Origin: Synchiropus splendidus
Lineage: Eukaryota > Chordata > Actinopteri > Syngnathiformes > Callionymidae
Direction: 5' to 3'
Length of the DNA: 64,000 nucleotides
Assembly: GCF_027744825.2 (NCBI RefSeq)
Contig: NC_071348.1
Span: forward strand, 3,664,563 to 3,728,562
The notes below the pieces were generated by a model. That model searched no databases, was not told where the DNA came from, and saw only the letters and a list, made by a program, of their open reading frames with translations. Positions 24,341-36,679 of the stretch are shown piece after piece. The first letter of the stretch is position 1. The number at the start of each line of letters is the position of its first letter. The position numbers and the translations under genes were made by a program.

Positions 24341-25039
24341 AGGGGTTTAAGTCCAGATTTTACAGGGCGAGGGCTATAAATGAGTTCTGTTGCTGCTTTC
24401 TTGTGTCTCATATCTGCAAATATTGGCTCCCGCACAGCAGCATATGTTGATCTTCATGAATATGCCGCGGTGGCCCCAACAGGCTGCACCGCGGGCACAT
24501 CTTCCAGAGAGAAACGTTCCCTTCCTGTGCTGACGTTGGCCCTTCTTTTCACCGTCTCCCACTAGGACGCTGAGCCCGGAGGTCACTAACCAATGTCCTT
24601 CTTTAGCCTCTGAAAGAGCAGCACAGTCCCGGCGTTCATTCACTCGAAGCTGTGACTGGCGTCTCTTCAGCAGATGGAGCAGGCTCTTGCTCCTGTCTCC
24701 ATTGGTCATAGTAGTGATTCTCTGAACCATGTGATCGCTGGACTTCATGTTGCACTTGAATGTCCGCAGTGGTCGCGCCACATTTCGATTCTTCAGAAGT
24801 GTTTACAGCAGCGAAACCTGTAGGGAAGCCAGTGAGAGCAGCCTCAGGTCACATGCTTGCGTGACGTTTCAGGTGTGTTTACCGTTTTCAATCCTCTGTC
24901 ACCTCTCCTTCATGAAGAGTCATGACTGAGTCTGAGTAAAATGCTCCTTGTTATGTCGACATATTTGAATGAAAAGACCGAGTCAGAGGGGAGCGGTCCT
25001 GGCTCACCAGGGTCACTCACTCGCAGCGACGCAAAATTT
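24341..25039. other. No gene recognised
   Basis: A 135-codon minus frame (24374-24781) has no recognised domain. A 25-base segment at 24841-24865 (GCCTCAGGTCACATGCTTGC...) recurs with three mismatches at 56769-56793, suggesting a further small dispersed repeat. Confidence 0.4.
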
Positions 25040-25172
25040 ACAGTCGCCACTTGACTTGTCTGTTTGTAGACAGTGGGAGGAAAGCGGAGTGGCCAGAGGG
25101 TGAGCACAAACACCAGAGAGGTTGCTGGTGAGACGGCAGCACTGACCACTGCTCCACCGCGCCGCTCGGAAT
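25040..25172 (-). mobile_element. LINE/SINE 3'-tail remnant (teleost type), minus orientation
   Basis: The plus strand reads ACAGTGGGAGGAAAGCGGAG (25069-25088), then AGGTTGCTGGTGAGACGGCA, then ACTGACCACTGCTCCACCGC near 25140-25160. These are diverged versions, in the same order, of the very common teleost blocks TGTGGGAGGAAACCGGAG, GTGAGGCAACAGCGC and CTAACCACTGCGCCACCG. That module is known from non-LTR retroelement tails and their SINE derivatives. The related + strand piece is at 61340-61580. No insertion-site duplication could be found. Confidence 0.6.
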
Positions 25173-26139
25173 CAGTCTCTCCATGTGCGTCACAAAAGAT
25201 TGAAGCAAATATTGAGTTGGAGCGAACATCCTTGATTCAAATACTGTGACCTTTGAGTTTTAGAAGCAAAGGAGGAATTACACATAGTTAGAATCAAATC
25301 TAAAATGCAAGCACCATTCAAGAGTCCAGAAGGCAAATGAGCCTCTGCGTCCCGCCATCCGTCCGAGGGCGGGCGGGTGACGTGGCCCTCTTCCTCCGGG
25401 GCCACTGCTGAACTACCCATGGCTGCTTTTAAACCTGTATCGGATGATGAGTCTTGGGTTGCATCTGGGAACACCACTCAGACCCAGCAGGAAGTCGCCG
25501 CCAGTGCATCATTTCTGAGGAAGCGGGACTCACACTGAGCCCGTCCGTCGCCGGCCCACCACTGCGGGGATGTGGGAACGGCTTATTAAAGATGTGAACC
25601 AGTGTCGAGTGGAAGATAATGAAGAAAAATAAATAAATCCACGACCTTGTCTTTGACTGAGCGCGCCGGAGTGACGGCACCAGTCAAACTCAAGCTCATT
25701 ACTGGAGAAAGAACTTCTGGATTCCCCCACTCCCTTTATTGCTTCTCTCTCTGCCCTGCTTCTCTTCACCTTCCCTCGCAGCCCTTTATCTCTCCATTCT
25801 TTAAATTGACTCGTAAACATGAACTTTTATTGAACCTGGGACACATTTATTATGTCAACACCGCGTCTTCAGTTTCATAAATAATGAAGCAGATTAAAGG
25901 AGGGCTGCTTTAAATGAACCGTTGCGCCACACTTTCTTCTTCAAAACTCTTTTCAAAGAGTCAAACATCAGATATTATATACTGTGTATATATATAGATA
26001 TAGATGTAGACTGGAGTTCTTATGAATATTTAATGCATTCACACTGTGACTCTAGTAATTTCTTTAGTTTAGTGGACTTGCCTCATTATAACTGCCATAA
26101 ATGGTCCTCAAACAAACTGTATTTAATAAATAAATTATA
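25173..26139. other. No gene recognised
   Basis: Short open frames on both strands lack domains. A TATATAGATATAGATGTAGA-type stretch lies near 25985-26008. No RNA gene or mobile-element end is apparent. Confidence 0.5.
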
Positions 26140-26720
26140 ATTGTTGTTTTCAAACTTTTTTTTTTTCAATTCGCCTTTTCATTTTTTAATTTTATACTTA
26201 CACCTTTAATTTTATAAAAAATAAAATTTAATTTAAATGTTTATGTATACATTTAAAACTTTCTTTATGGTCTTTTTTATTTCATTGGTATCTTTAATAA
26301 TAATAATAATGTATGGAAACAAAAAATATATATAACAACATTAATAATAATAATACATTAATATTATTACAAATTAAAAAGGCAAAAAAAATTATGATAC
26401 AAAAATAGCCTTTTTTAAAAATATTTTCTTTTTATATTTGCTGAAATGTAAATAAAATGGTGCAGTTTAAAGAACATAGGTTTTAAAAAATTACAACTAA
26501 TGACGATAACTATATACATAATTGTCCAAGCAAAGGTATTGTGAAGAACTATGAAAGAATATTATTCATTACGCCCTTCAGTATTACTCCTGATGGCAAA
26601 AAAAAAGGATATGCCAAACTGTTATTTCAACCGTATCAATGTATTTTAAATCACTGAATCTATAAAATATAAATAAAAAATAAATTAACTATGAAAACCA
26701 ACATATTTCGACAGAAGAAG
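26140..26720. repeat. AT-rich low-complexity block
   Basis: Almost continuous A/T with ATT/AAT triplet arrays. TAATAATAATAATAATGTA (about 26295-26313) and TACATTAATATTATTA (about 26353-26368) are imperfect reverse complements, so the middle can fold back on itself. No open frame of note. Candidates are a matrix-attachment-like region or an old AT-rich MITE. The sequence alone does not decide. Confidence 0.7.
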
Positions 26721-28538
26721 GGCCAGATGAGGCCAGACTGCATGTGGAAGTCATCTGACTTTGACACTGTTGTGTTAACACTGAGAACATCATGCTGTCG
26801 TGCAGCCGTGGTGACGTCAATGGATCTAATGTGCCCTTGTTTCTGAAGACGGTGAGGAAGACGCCGTCAGCCGGAGAGACACGAGTGCGTTTGGACAGGA
26901 ATTTGAAATAAATATGGGAGGATCGATTGGACAGGTATCAAGCTCAGCCTGCAGTTCCATTGTTGCGTCGCGGTTCTCGCAGTGGAATTGCTTTGCCTCT
27001 GCGCTGCCATTGTTCACTCTCAGCCCATCGGTGAGAGATGAGTTCCGCTTCTCAGCCGTAACCTTTTCTTCATGTCGACTCTTTCCTCGGAGGCATGTTC
27101 ACTGCAGGAGTAAAGCGTGTTTGTTTGGACAACAGTTTAGGTAGAGGGGGCAGCAGTCCAGTCACAGAGGCCCAGGCGGCCTGAGGAAGCTGAGGCCTCT
27201 GGATAAGGCAGCGATTCTCTGCTGGAGCTTCTACTATTGAGGTACAAAGATTCCAGCCACTCTCCTCCTTGTTGTTGCTGTTTGAGCCATGCAGAACTGA
27301 CAGTAATGTCGTAGGGTGGGAAAGGAGACGGTGAGCTTTGGCTTGTGGCTCAGCTCTGTGGTCATTCTCCTCCACCTGGGGCACCAACTCTGACTGAGGC
27401 CATCTCACCCTGTCGCCTACAAACCCCCAATATTTGACTGCAGCAGACAGACGCGATAATAAAGTGCTCCTGAGCTTTTAAGAGATGGCAGCCATGTTTT
27501 ACTTGGCGCTGGACAGACGCCAACATCTCCCTGTAAACCTGCCAACTCTCCTAACTTCTAACCCCGTCTCCTGCGCGGCCCCCGCCTGCCGACGTCTCCT
27601 GTTAATGCTCCCATTTCACGGTAAAAATGACGGTTAAATGTCGTCACCCAGACTGTAGGAGGTGCTGTGTTACGGGATTACTCGCTGCCTGACGTACGTT
27701 TAAGCTGCATTCAGGCGATGTCAAAACTGTTTGAAGATTCATGTCGCAGCCAGATAAATTGACCCTGAAAATAACGAAGAAAAATAAGTAAATTAGTCAC
27801 CTGGCACTGTTCAGCGACAGCTTCATGAAAGTAGGGAAGACTTTTTTATACATATATATTATTAAAACTTAATGTATTACTTCCTTCTTTTTTTGGCACG
27901 TTCATTCCTTGACTTTGACTCTTTTCCATTTTCATATTTGCTTTCGTGATACTTCCTTTCTAACCTTCAGCTCCGATTGAATCACTTTCTCCAAACCTTT
28001 TCTTTTCTCGATGGTTTCTTCCGACGACCTGACTTCCTGTTCTGCACTCGGCAGGGAAGCTGGTACTGTCTTTGGACTTGTTTGTCATAATATAGATGAG
28101 CTGGGATTCTGCCACTTCTTCTGGCTCAGATTTGAGCTTTGTTTTTGATGCCTTAAAGACGCGTAAAAACACCAAGAATCCATCAGAAAACACTGACAGG
28201 AGCAGGAGATGTCTGTAAACAATTCATGTTTACAAGGTGCTATTCTGGTGGTGCGTTCAGGTCCACTGAAGCTCGCCAGTGTGTGTGTGTCAGCCTCTCG
28301 AGACAGGGCGAGCAGAATCCTGACGTAACTGACCTCTACACACTGACCGTTAAATAAGGATGTACTTTATTTATTAGTATTTTCCAGGACGGAACGATGA
28401 GTTTTTGTTGTGTGAGTGTTAGGAGGTAGACCAGTGTAGAGATCCATGTCCAGAGGCGGGCAGGCAGGCTGAGGAACCTGAGCCAGGGTCTGGTGAATTC
28501 AGTCATGGAGGAGTTTAAAACAAAGGCAAAAGATTTGA
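26721..28538. other. No gene recognised
   Basis: Unique-looking sequence. A 112-codon minus frame at 27070-27408 and shorter frames lack domains. No repeats of note apart from a short GT run near 28280. Confidence 0.5.
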
Positions 28539-28560
28539 ATATATATATATATATATATAT
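28539..28560. repeat. (AT)11 microsatellite
   Basis: Eleven perfect AT units. The Tyr-Ile repeat in the overlapping minus frame is an artefact of it. Confidence 0.95.
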
Positions 28561-30911
28561 GTTTATCTGAGCAAATGTGATGGAGTTTTGCAGCTTCCCA
28601 GTGGAGTGTGTTCCGCTGCAGCACACGGGCTCTAGAGTGCGTTTCATGTCTTTGGAATCACAAGGTCAACGAAGACGTGGTTTTTCCCTTTTCACAAAAG
28701 CGGTATTTAATTTGAATGAAAATGCCACATATTTTCACTACAGCAGCTTCCGCTCACGAATTTGACGCATTCATTCGGGGTGATCCAAAGTAAGCCGCGA
28801 ACAAAGCGGTCCATGCGCTTAAACCGCGATCGTTTCAGTTTCCAACCTCCACTGTGACGGGAGGAACCCGCCTCTGATCGTCGGCGGACATATGGAAATC
28901 TAATGGCGCTCTCCCCTCCATCACCTCGGAGTGTGACTCGGCGCGGGACTGAGCGGATTAGCAAAGTGCTGTGCATTACGTGGGTCAAACACACAAAATG
29001 TTTGGGTTTTAATGGTTTAATGCATTTTTAACTGCCAGCCTTATTGCAAAAATACACAGCAGAAATCAATGCTAGATTAAACAAGCACTTAGCCAAAGTG
29101 AAAACTAGGAATAAATAGATTATTCTGTGAAGCTTTCTGCTCTTTCCTTGACAAACTCTTAATGCAATGGTGCGGCGAGTCAAAATCTCAACGCTGTCTT
29201 GTCGTAATGACGTTGGCCAGTTTGTTGTGTACTTTTTATTCAGACACTGGGCTAAAATAAAGTGAATTTCAGGCGACATCTCTTACAAGTAGCCTGGTTT
29301 GGTTTGTTTTGCTGCGTATAAAGTGGTGTAACGTCCATAATGTTTGGACCTAAACGTGACTGGAAAGAAGCAAACAATACTACATTATTTGGCGTGTGAT
29401 TAAAAATAAATACATTAGAATAATAGCTTTTCAAACTTACCGTTATGCAGAGACCAATGACATTGAGGTCCTCGCTACTTTAGGCCACGCCCCTGTCAGA
29501 GACTCAGCTGTGTACTGACATGCTCATCATGATCAAGGTTGACACTTTGCGAACTTTGCGAGCTTCTTTGTGACAGCTAAAATGCTGGTACGTCTGCTGC
29601 ACCGATGGGATGTTGGTGTTGAAACGTCTGGCAAGCATGTGACCCGGGGCTCCGTTCTGTATCGGAAGTTTATCAAAATTCGATGACTCATGAAAACAGA
29701 ACACCTAAATGTGAGTGCGTCTCTGAACAACAGGAGTGATACTGAAGCTATTCATTCTGGAGCTGACTTGGAAGACACACATTGATCTAAGGTTTAACAC
29801 AAGCTCCGATCACTTCGGCTCTAATTCTGCCGCCTCAGCAGCGCGACCTCGGCGTCCGCAGGCTGATTGGTGAATGAAACCGATGAATGGCAGACGGCAG
29901 CGATGGCTCTGATCCAGCATCAACTCTGGGTTCACATGAACATGGTGACATCATCTCCATGGTCCCGTAAACAGTCTGATGTGAGGTAGACATCCCTTCC
30001 CTTAGTTTCCTCAGTGGGAAATATTCCTGTCCATGTAAATGCTGACCAGAGTGTTTAGGAGGAGGGATTCATAAGTCGCCTCAAATATAAAGGCATCCGT
30101 CATTCTGTCATGGCCATAAATTGAATTTCTGAGTCAAGAAACATGAAACAGGAATTAAAAAGAGACTTCCACTGAGGCTGGACGGGCGCCAGCGCGCTTT
30201 CTGCCAATTGCTTTTTCTACTCTGCTTTTTTCCCCCCGTCCAACAGTAAAGGTTTTAACTGAGGGTGACTGGGCAGGCCTATTTGCCAGGGTTTTTAGGG
30301 AAAGCATAAGTGTTGCCATGGCGCCCACCCCCTCCACCCACCTCCTCCTCGGTGTTGCACACAGAAGCCTGTGATTCCCCAATGGGAAGATTTTGCATGG
30401 AAGCTGGAGAGGGGGAATCTGCTGGCCCCCCGAATGCATTCCATCAGCATCGCCCTCAGGGGCCACTGCTGGAGAATAATTCCGCTGAGGAGGGGATGGC
30501 AAGGTGTAAAGGCATGGAAGGATTCAGGACATTTGAGAGAAAATATTTCAATGCATCAAGGTGAATGAAGGAAAGGAATGTGAAGAGGAAAACCGAAGGT
30601 CAAAAGAGAAATGTCTGAGCTATAACCAGAGAATTATTCAAATTCTTCTGCTCTTGCTAATGACGGGGCAGAATTTGAAATCCACCTCGGCCTTTATGTG
30701 CGTCTGGAATGTGCTCTAGAATAAGAAAGAGAGCTGACAGGTCAACACGGATGAGGACGCGCGGGGCGACAACCGCGAGCTCTGATTGTTGCCGCACTTC
30801 ACTTGTTTGTATACAATATACATTCGCTACTGGATAAACAAAGGGATCTGAAAGTGTCTTTCAGGATCAGAACGATAACAAGCACCGACCCAGTTGAAGC
30901 ACAGCCTTTGG
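28561..30911. other. No gene recognised
   Basis: Comparatively CpG-rich at 28780-28960 (CCGCGATCG, CGTCGGCGG), otherwise ordinary. The 115-codon minus frame at 30155-30502 has no domain. No RNA gene was identified. Confidence 0.5.
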
Positions 30912-31102
30912 CAGGGGTGCGCAGACCGGTCCTCAGAGGGCCGCGGTGGTGCTGGTTGTTCCGACCACTTCTACTTCTGAAACAAGTACCAAGAGTCAAC
31001 TGAATACACAGTTGGGTGACTGGATTGGTGAAGCTGTACGAGCTAGTTGGGTTGGAACAAAAACCCTCCCTGGACCTCCGAGGACCGGTTTATCCAACCC
31101 TG
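30912..31102. mobile_element. Short inverted-repeat DNA transposon (MITE), about 191 bp
   Basis: The left end CAGGGGTGCGCAGACCGGTC continues into CTCAGAGGG. The right end, read inward on the opposite strand, is CAGGGTTGGATAAACCGGTC continuing into CTCGGAGGT. The arms stay similar for about 50 bases (GTTGTTCCGACC against TTTTGTTCCAACC). CAGGGGTG termini and a foldback structure fit a hAT-like MITE seen widely in fish. The eight flanking bases on each side do not match, so either the target duplication has decayed or the ends are slightly misplaced. There is no coding capacity. Confidence 0.65.
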
Positions 31103-31256
31103 GTTTCAATGCCACAAGACGACAGTCAACAAGTGAGAAGGTGTTGGACAGGACTATGCCACTCTCCTGATATGGACATTCCCCATCTAGTCCTGGTCCA
31201 CCTAGATCAACAAACAGAACAAGCCCAGCTACATGGTACCCGACAGTGGACACTTG

Positions 31257-31275
31257 TCCTGTAGAGGGCGCTAAG
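31257..31275 (+). promoter_or_regulatory. CTCF-like motif
   Basis: TCCTGTAGAGGGCGCTAAG closely resembles the vertebrate CTCF core (CCnnyAGrkGGCGCta). This is a motif match only. Binding depends on cell type and must be measured. Confidence 0.4.
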
Positions 31276-31660
31276 AGCAGCCTCACCAAAATGTATTATT
31301 TTAAGCTGTTTTAATGTGGCAAACACCACAACAAGTGATTTTACCAGCCACTTTACAGTCGAAGTAGCCACAGGTTTCACACTTCCACGACTGCAGTACG
31401 ATCCAAGTGGGTTGTTTGACTCACTACATTTTAAGATCTGTTTCACCCTTGAGTTTCAGTCTGGGTGATAAACAGAAAAAGAGAAGAAAAAAAAACAGAA
31501 ACGAAAATGATGTCATAAATCGAACGTTCGCTCCTGGACTTGTTCAGTTTTTCTGTTGACTGTTGTCAAACGCCGGGTGTTTCTGGTTGCACTCATCAGA
31601 CTTGATGTGGTGTCTGAACTGACACTGAAGCTAATGTTGCTTCATGCATTGTATGTGTCG
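31276..31660. other. No gene recognised
   Basis: Between the MITE/CTCF-like site and repeat copy B. Nothing structured apart from an A-rich tract near 31475-31500. Confidence 0.5.
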
Positions 31661-31788
31661 CGCTGCCCACGGTGCCAGGAAATGCAGTGGGGAGCGGCAC
31701 ATGTGCTTCAATTGAAAACCTAAGGCACCAACATACAAGAATCCTGCCTTCAGTCTCAGTATAGGAGGCAAAAGTAACATGTTGGGGC
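31661..31788 (+). repeat. Unassigned ~130-bp dispersed repeat, copy B
   Basis: Carries the family core CATGTGCTTCAATTGAAAAC (31700-31719) followed by GGCACCAACATACA, CTGCCTTCAGTCTCAGTATA and GGAGGC. It matches copy C better in the CTGCCTTC part and copy A better in the CACCAACAT part, so the three copies descend from one ancestor and not from each other in series. The left third is the most diverged. Confidence 0.75.
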
Positions 31789-33024
31789 TACCGTAATGGC
31801 TGAAATATGAGTGCAAAGCTCCTGTTTTTAGATGGCATTTGACTTTTTTAGATCAGTACTTTTGAGGAGAGGCGCCAGGCCGTCATGTGACCTGGGGCGG
31901 AGCTTTCATTTGACATCTTTAGTGACAAGAATTTGCTGGACATTATGGCATGCCAACTGACGTGACATTGAAAATGGCGACCGCAGTGGTTTGAGAAACA
32001 GATTTGCTTCCCAGGATTAGCCAGAGGGAAACCATCGAGCAGAGAAACAGGACCAAACCAACTGAAGAAAAGTAAACAAACCGTGGAATAAGACGGAACA
32101 AGATCACCACAAACCTTAGACAGGTTCCTCAAATCTCCACCGACTGAAGACTGAATTATTTGTTTCCAGCACCGCGCTGTGGTGAAGGAGACCCCCTGAG
32201 AGGTTCCTGTATCCACTTAAATGCAAGAGAACATGGCACATGAATAAATAAGCGTCGGTGGGAGGGAGTGAAGACCAGGTGTCAGAAGGAGGAAAGAGTC
32301 AGAGGAATGCCCGGGAGGTGGCTGGACCGGCAGGCGCTGCCAGAACTGGGCTCGGGCAGCGCACAGCAGATCTGTTATCAGCAGCCTTCTCAGGAAAATG
32401 CTATCTGAACCTGGAGCCCTTGGATAGTGGATAGACGCCGGCCCGATCAGGCTCGTTTGAGCGTGAGTTTAAAGAAAGTTGGTACAACTTAGAAGCTTCT
32501 GTCTTATCTCAGACGGGTTTTTTTTCTTATTTACTGCGATCCTTTTATCTCTGATCTAACCTGTAATGATGAGATAAAGCTGCACCGACTTTTCCATAAA
32601 TGCACTTATCAGAGCTGTACAAGCTCTGCAATGCCAATGAGAGGATTTAGCATTCCGCGCGGCGCCTCTCACCTGCGCTGCTCCGTGTTTCACAAACTCT
32701 CACCATCCAATTCAAGTGTACAGTATAGGCCGTCATGCATAAACCGCGCACGGCCCACAGGCTATTCTCTGTAATAGCTCGGGCTTTCAGTCCTAACTGT
32801 TTCTTTTTCTCTTCCAATCATACAATAGCGCCTGCTGAGCAGGCAAGTAAGAATATCAAACAGCAAATGAAATTCCTGTGAGCCGTCCACACCGGCACCA
32901 ACTTGTAACATGAATTTTTCATCGTTTGGTGTGGTAATATCACCTCATTATAGTGGTCATTCTCCCTGCAAGTGCCGGATCAGTGGTTGCATCAAAACAG
33001 CTACTTTCACCTTCTGCACGCACC

Positions 33025-33025
<1 letters not shown>
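31789..33025. other. No gene; possible regulatory DNA near 32.5-32.65 kb
   Basis: No exon recognised. About 32530-32650 is AT-balanced, repeat-free, and contains GATA-type (AGATAAAG, CTTATCAG) and CCAATGAG-like motifs close together, a composition compatible with an enhancer. Evidence is motif impression only. Confidence 0.35.

Positions 33026-33079
<54 letters not shown>
33026..33079 (+). repeat. (AC)27 microsatellite
   Basis: Twenty-seven uninterrupted AC units, the classic vertebrate dinucleotide microsatellite. The Thr-His and Val-Cys frames over it are artefacts. Likely length-polymorphic and potentially Z-DNA forming. Confidence 0.97.
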
Positions 33080-33081
<2 letters not shown>

Positions 33082-33519
33082 CGAAGCTGTTGTTTTACAT
33101 AAAGTGTCTCCAGAAATATCAATCTACTTTGACACTGGAGATGGACACTAAATATAAAGCAGGTGTACTGGGAGTCATGTAAATCTCTCCTCCCACACTC
33201 GCAGTTTTATTTAAGGTTGAGTGGAAAAAATGACCGCAACGCTTCTGGCTGCACTGTATTCTATTTCTCTTTATCATAAATCTTTAAAATTCAAATCATT
33301 TCAGAGTAAACTAATGTCTTTCTTTTGGTTTTCTAACACGATAATTGGGTCTTGCTAAATTGGGCTACATACATTGCAATAACAAGCCTTTTTTTGGTAC
33401 CATGTTTGCTCCTTCCCAACCAAGGATTTTGTCCGATAATCAGCTCCATAAACTGTCGGGGCCAACCTCATGAACAGCGGCATGGAAAGGGATGTAGCCA
33501 ATGGAGGGCGAGCTGACTG

Positions 33520-33538
33520 AGAAGCAAGGGGGCGCTGT
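33520..33538 (+). promoter_or_regulatory. CTCF-like motif
   Basis: GAAGCAAGGGGGCGCTGTC is close to the CTCF consensus CCAGCAGGGGGCGCTG, with an A in place of the second C and a displaced A. Motif match only. Confidence 0.35.
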
Positions 33539-36500
33539 CGTGAAATTCATTGACGCGTTTCCTATCTGGCGGCGTCTTCATTCCTGTGCGACTTCTATTT
33601 TCATCCCAGCTGTGGTTCCGACTTGTCTTTGGTGTTTTGTCGTTTAAAAACGACCACCGTCTTCCCTTCCACTTCCGTGTTGTTTTCCAGTCGTTGCGAT
33701 GTGTCTTCTTCACGTGGGATTTCTGGCTTCTAGAATGGCGGCGTGACAGGAGCTTGGTGTGTGGTGTGTTGAGTACATGGTGGTGTTTCTTCATGTGTAG
33801 GGTCTCGGGCAGATTAGGAACCTCTTAAGAAGGCACCGCATCACACCAAGACTTTCTCACTGACTCACACAACACCATCCATCACACACATGTCAGGAGT
33901 ACCAAACTCATGGTCTTCTTCAGTGCCTGAAAACTTCTGAGCACTAATTCCCTTCCCGAGGTCAAAGTCTCATTTGAGGATTTTGCTTCAGACTACATGC
34001 AAAACTGACGATCATAAGTACCTGGTAAAACATATTGCTTGTACCTGACAATGGTTCCAGAATACTTGAGACCAGCTCAAAGAGCAGACTTCAAGTACCT
34101 TGGTATTTAATAAATGGCTCCATTCATCCAGAGTGAGACTCATCTTGGTTGAAAAAGCTCTTTCCGTACTCCATACATACTAAATAGCACGACATCGGGG
34201 TCACAAATCTAACATCAATATGCATTTTATCAGCACAGTTTTCACTGAACATAAATAAGGATGGTATTTTTTGTGCAACAGAAAATAAACATACACAATG
34301 ATCTTACACACTGATGCATTGAAATGAATAACTAGAATGATAAGAAATGGCATGGAAACGTTAAGTGCTGTTAAAATATTAATTCTGCAAGATAAGATTG
34401 CAGTGCCCAAGATCTCAAAACAAGATTTCTATTTTACTCAGTGGCCTACAACTCTTTGGCTATACTGTAGAAAGGATGTCGTTCTGAGTTGTGTACAGTT
34501 TGCATCTTGAATTTATTCAGGGTCAAGGTGCAGTGGAGTCAGACAGAGCATCCTTCCTCTAGAAATGTAAACAGGAAATGGCAAGGGCTGTCATTCATGC
34601 CACATAGGTATTCACAAGAAAAGATGTTCACTATCGCTGACTGTCTTGGATGCAAGAGTATTACGCGCCTGCTGTGTTCTCCGGGCCGGCGATGGACCGG
34701 GGACACACACAGGCTCGGGCCACGTGCGGCCCTCGGGCCACGCCTGGTCGAATCCCTCCACCAATCATCAGCGCGGTGGTGATATTTCTCCAGACATCCG
34801 TCCATCAGTTGCGACACATGGACAGCTGCTACCCTGGTACCCTCGGCAGATGGGTCTCCTGCTAGTGACAGCAGCGAACAGCATTTTCACCTGCCGGATA
34901 TTTATTTATCTGCGGGATGAAAAGCTTGCAGGTTGGGACATTGTTAATCTTCAGCATCTAGCAGGTGTTCAGCGCACGTGGCAAGGAAGGGCAGGCAGAT
35001 TCCTGACTCACTTTCCTGGCTCCCAAAAATATTTACATGTGTGCTGTTTTCGCCTCTCGGCTGCGGCTCGAGCTGCTGTTCTACCTGGGCTGGCGGGAAG
35101 ATGAGTGATGCCCGAGCCAGGTGCCATGCGTTCGTTGTATTTTGGGGGTAAAATGGAGGGAATAATTGTTTTGATGTATCAATTAATGGCTTTGCTTGGC
35201 TATTATTCATGACATGAAGTGATGGAGCAGGACAGGTTGGTGTTGTTTGTGCTTACTATCGCACCAATTATGCTGTTAGGAATTTCAGCCGTCATTTTGC
35301 CGACATGTGATGAGGTGCAAAAGTCAAAATATTTTTATTCATTTCCGTCCGCTGATTCTCTAATGGGTGGCGTCACAATAGAGATGCAGTTATGATGCCT
35401 GGGTAAGGCAGGATGGAAAAGGCTGAAGGCAGTGAACAAAACATCAAAATATTTTAGCAAGAAATACTGACATTGTTCCAGAAAATAGTTGTGTGGGGAA
35501 GGAAAAATAAGAAATCAATATTTCCTTGGTGATGAATAATGAATACAGTGTGCACAAGCATCCCTGGTCTGGTTTACAGTCGACTCATCTGCGGGAGGAA
35601 ACCTGAGTGACCCAATCTGGAATCAAACCTACATCCAATCTGCATTCCTACTGAAATAATCCGGATGAATGGATGAATATTTGGTCTGGGTAACGCATGA
35701 ATTGCAGTGCACTGGCAGTAAACTATTTCTGAAGCGACATACTTTAGGGCAGACGAGTGGGGATTTGCCGAACAAGTCTCCGGCAATCTGTTTCAAAGCG
35801 ACGACTATCTGTATTTCATTGCTCCTAATCCACATTAACATGAGATCTGCAGGGATTGGGAAAGATCAGACTGTTCTGTGACAAAGAAAAAATGTTGTCA
35901 TCTCTCATCGCGTCTGTCTGTGTGGGGACACGCGCTTCCTCCTAATCCGTGTCGCTTCCGATGCTAAAAGGTCCCACAAATTTCTGCACCGTAAGCCCCA
36001 AATCCGGCGGCGTCACGCCCCGCCCCCGGCCTTCCCGATGCCGTCACCTCATCTACAGGTTGGGACCGGTCGCGAAAATTCATTAGGACTCAGGAATGAT
36101 CGGATTAAGTCCTCCCGGCCCAGAGCGGAGCACATCTCTCTCCCTCTCCCTCATTATTCCGTTTACCACCAGTGCGCATCAAAAATACATCTACAGCACA
36201 GATCTTCTGTAGGCCTCATTGTGAGAGCTGAATCTAGCAGGAGGCCACCCCGATACAAGAGGATTGCACTTCATCGCTTTATGCTAAGCAAGACAATTAG
36301 GTCTGAATCTTGGACCCCTTTTATCTGACAAATCCCATTCACGGTGATGAAAACGTCCCAGTGTGCAAAGGTTGTGAAGCTCTGGCAGCGCTGCGCTTCC
36401 CAGCAGCTCCCGAGAATTACATTTGGCTTTTTTAGCTCGGAACTGAAGGGAAAAATGAAATGGACTTCAACACTTCTTGTAATAGGATTAGCACGACGCT

Positions 36501-36679
36501 AGCCAAACAATGCACGGCATTACTGACTTCCACCAGGCAGCCGTGAAGGATGTGGAATGCGGGGGGTTGTGAAAAGGTGAGGTGAATTAATCGTGGCCAG
36601 TTTGGCAAAGACACCTATCTGCAGTGCAGAGTCGGATGGTCCACCTCCATCCCCATCCATCCTCAACTGCACATCCATT
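33539..36679. other. No gene recognised
   Basis: Overlapping small frames near 34539-35104 (up to 152 codons) have no domain. 35990-36080 is CpG-rich with a GC-box-like CCCCGCCCCC (about 36017), which could mark a regulatory element. Near 35665 a GGATGAATGGATGAATA run resembles the tail of fish LINEs but has no convincing element attached. Confidence 0.45.

Noticed and set aside
32910..33182. Frame with a Thr-His repeat, and Val-Cys repeat on the other strand
   Set aside because: Produced by the AC27 microsatellite.
35577..35680. GGGAGGAAACCTGAG followed by a GGATGAATGGATGAATA run as another LINE/SINE tail
   Set aside because: Only one block resembles the module and the order of the others is absent. 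Too weak to annotate.
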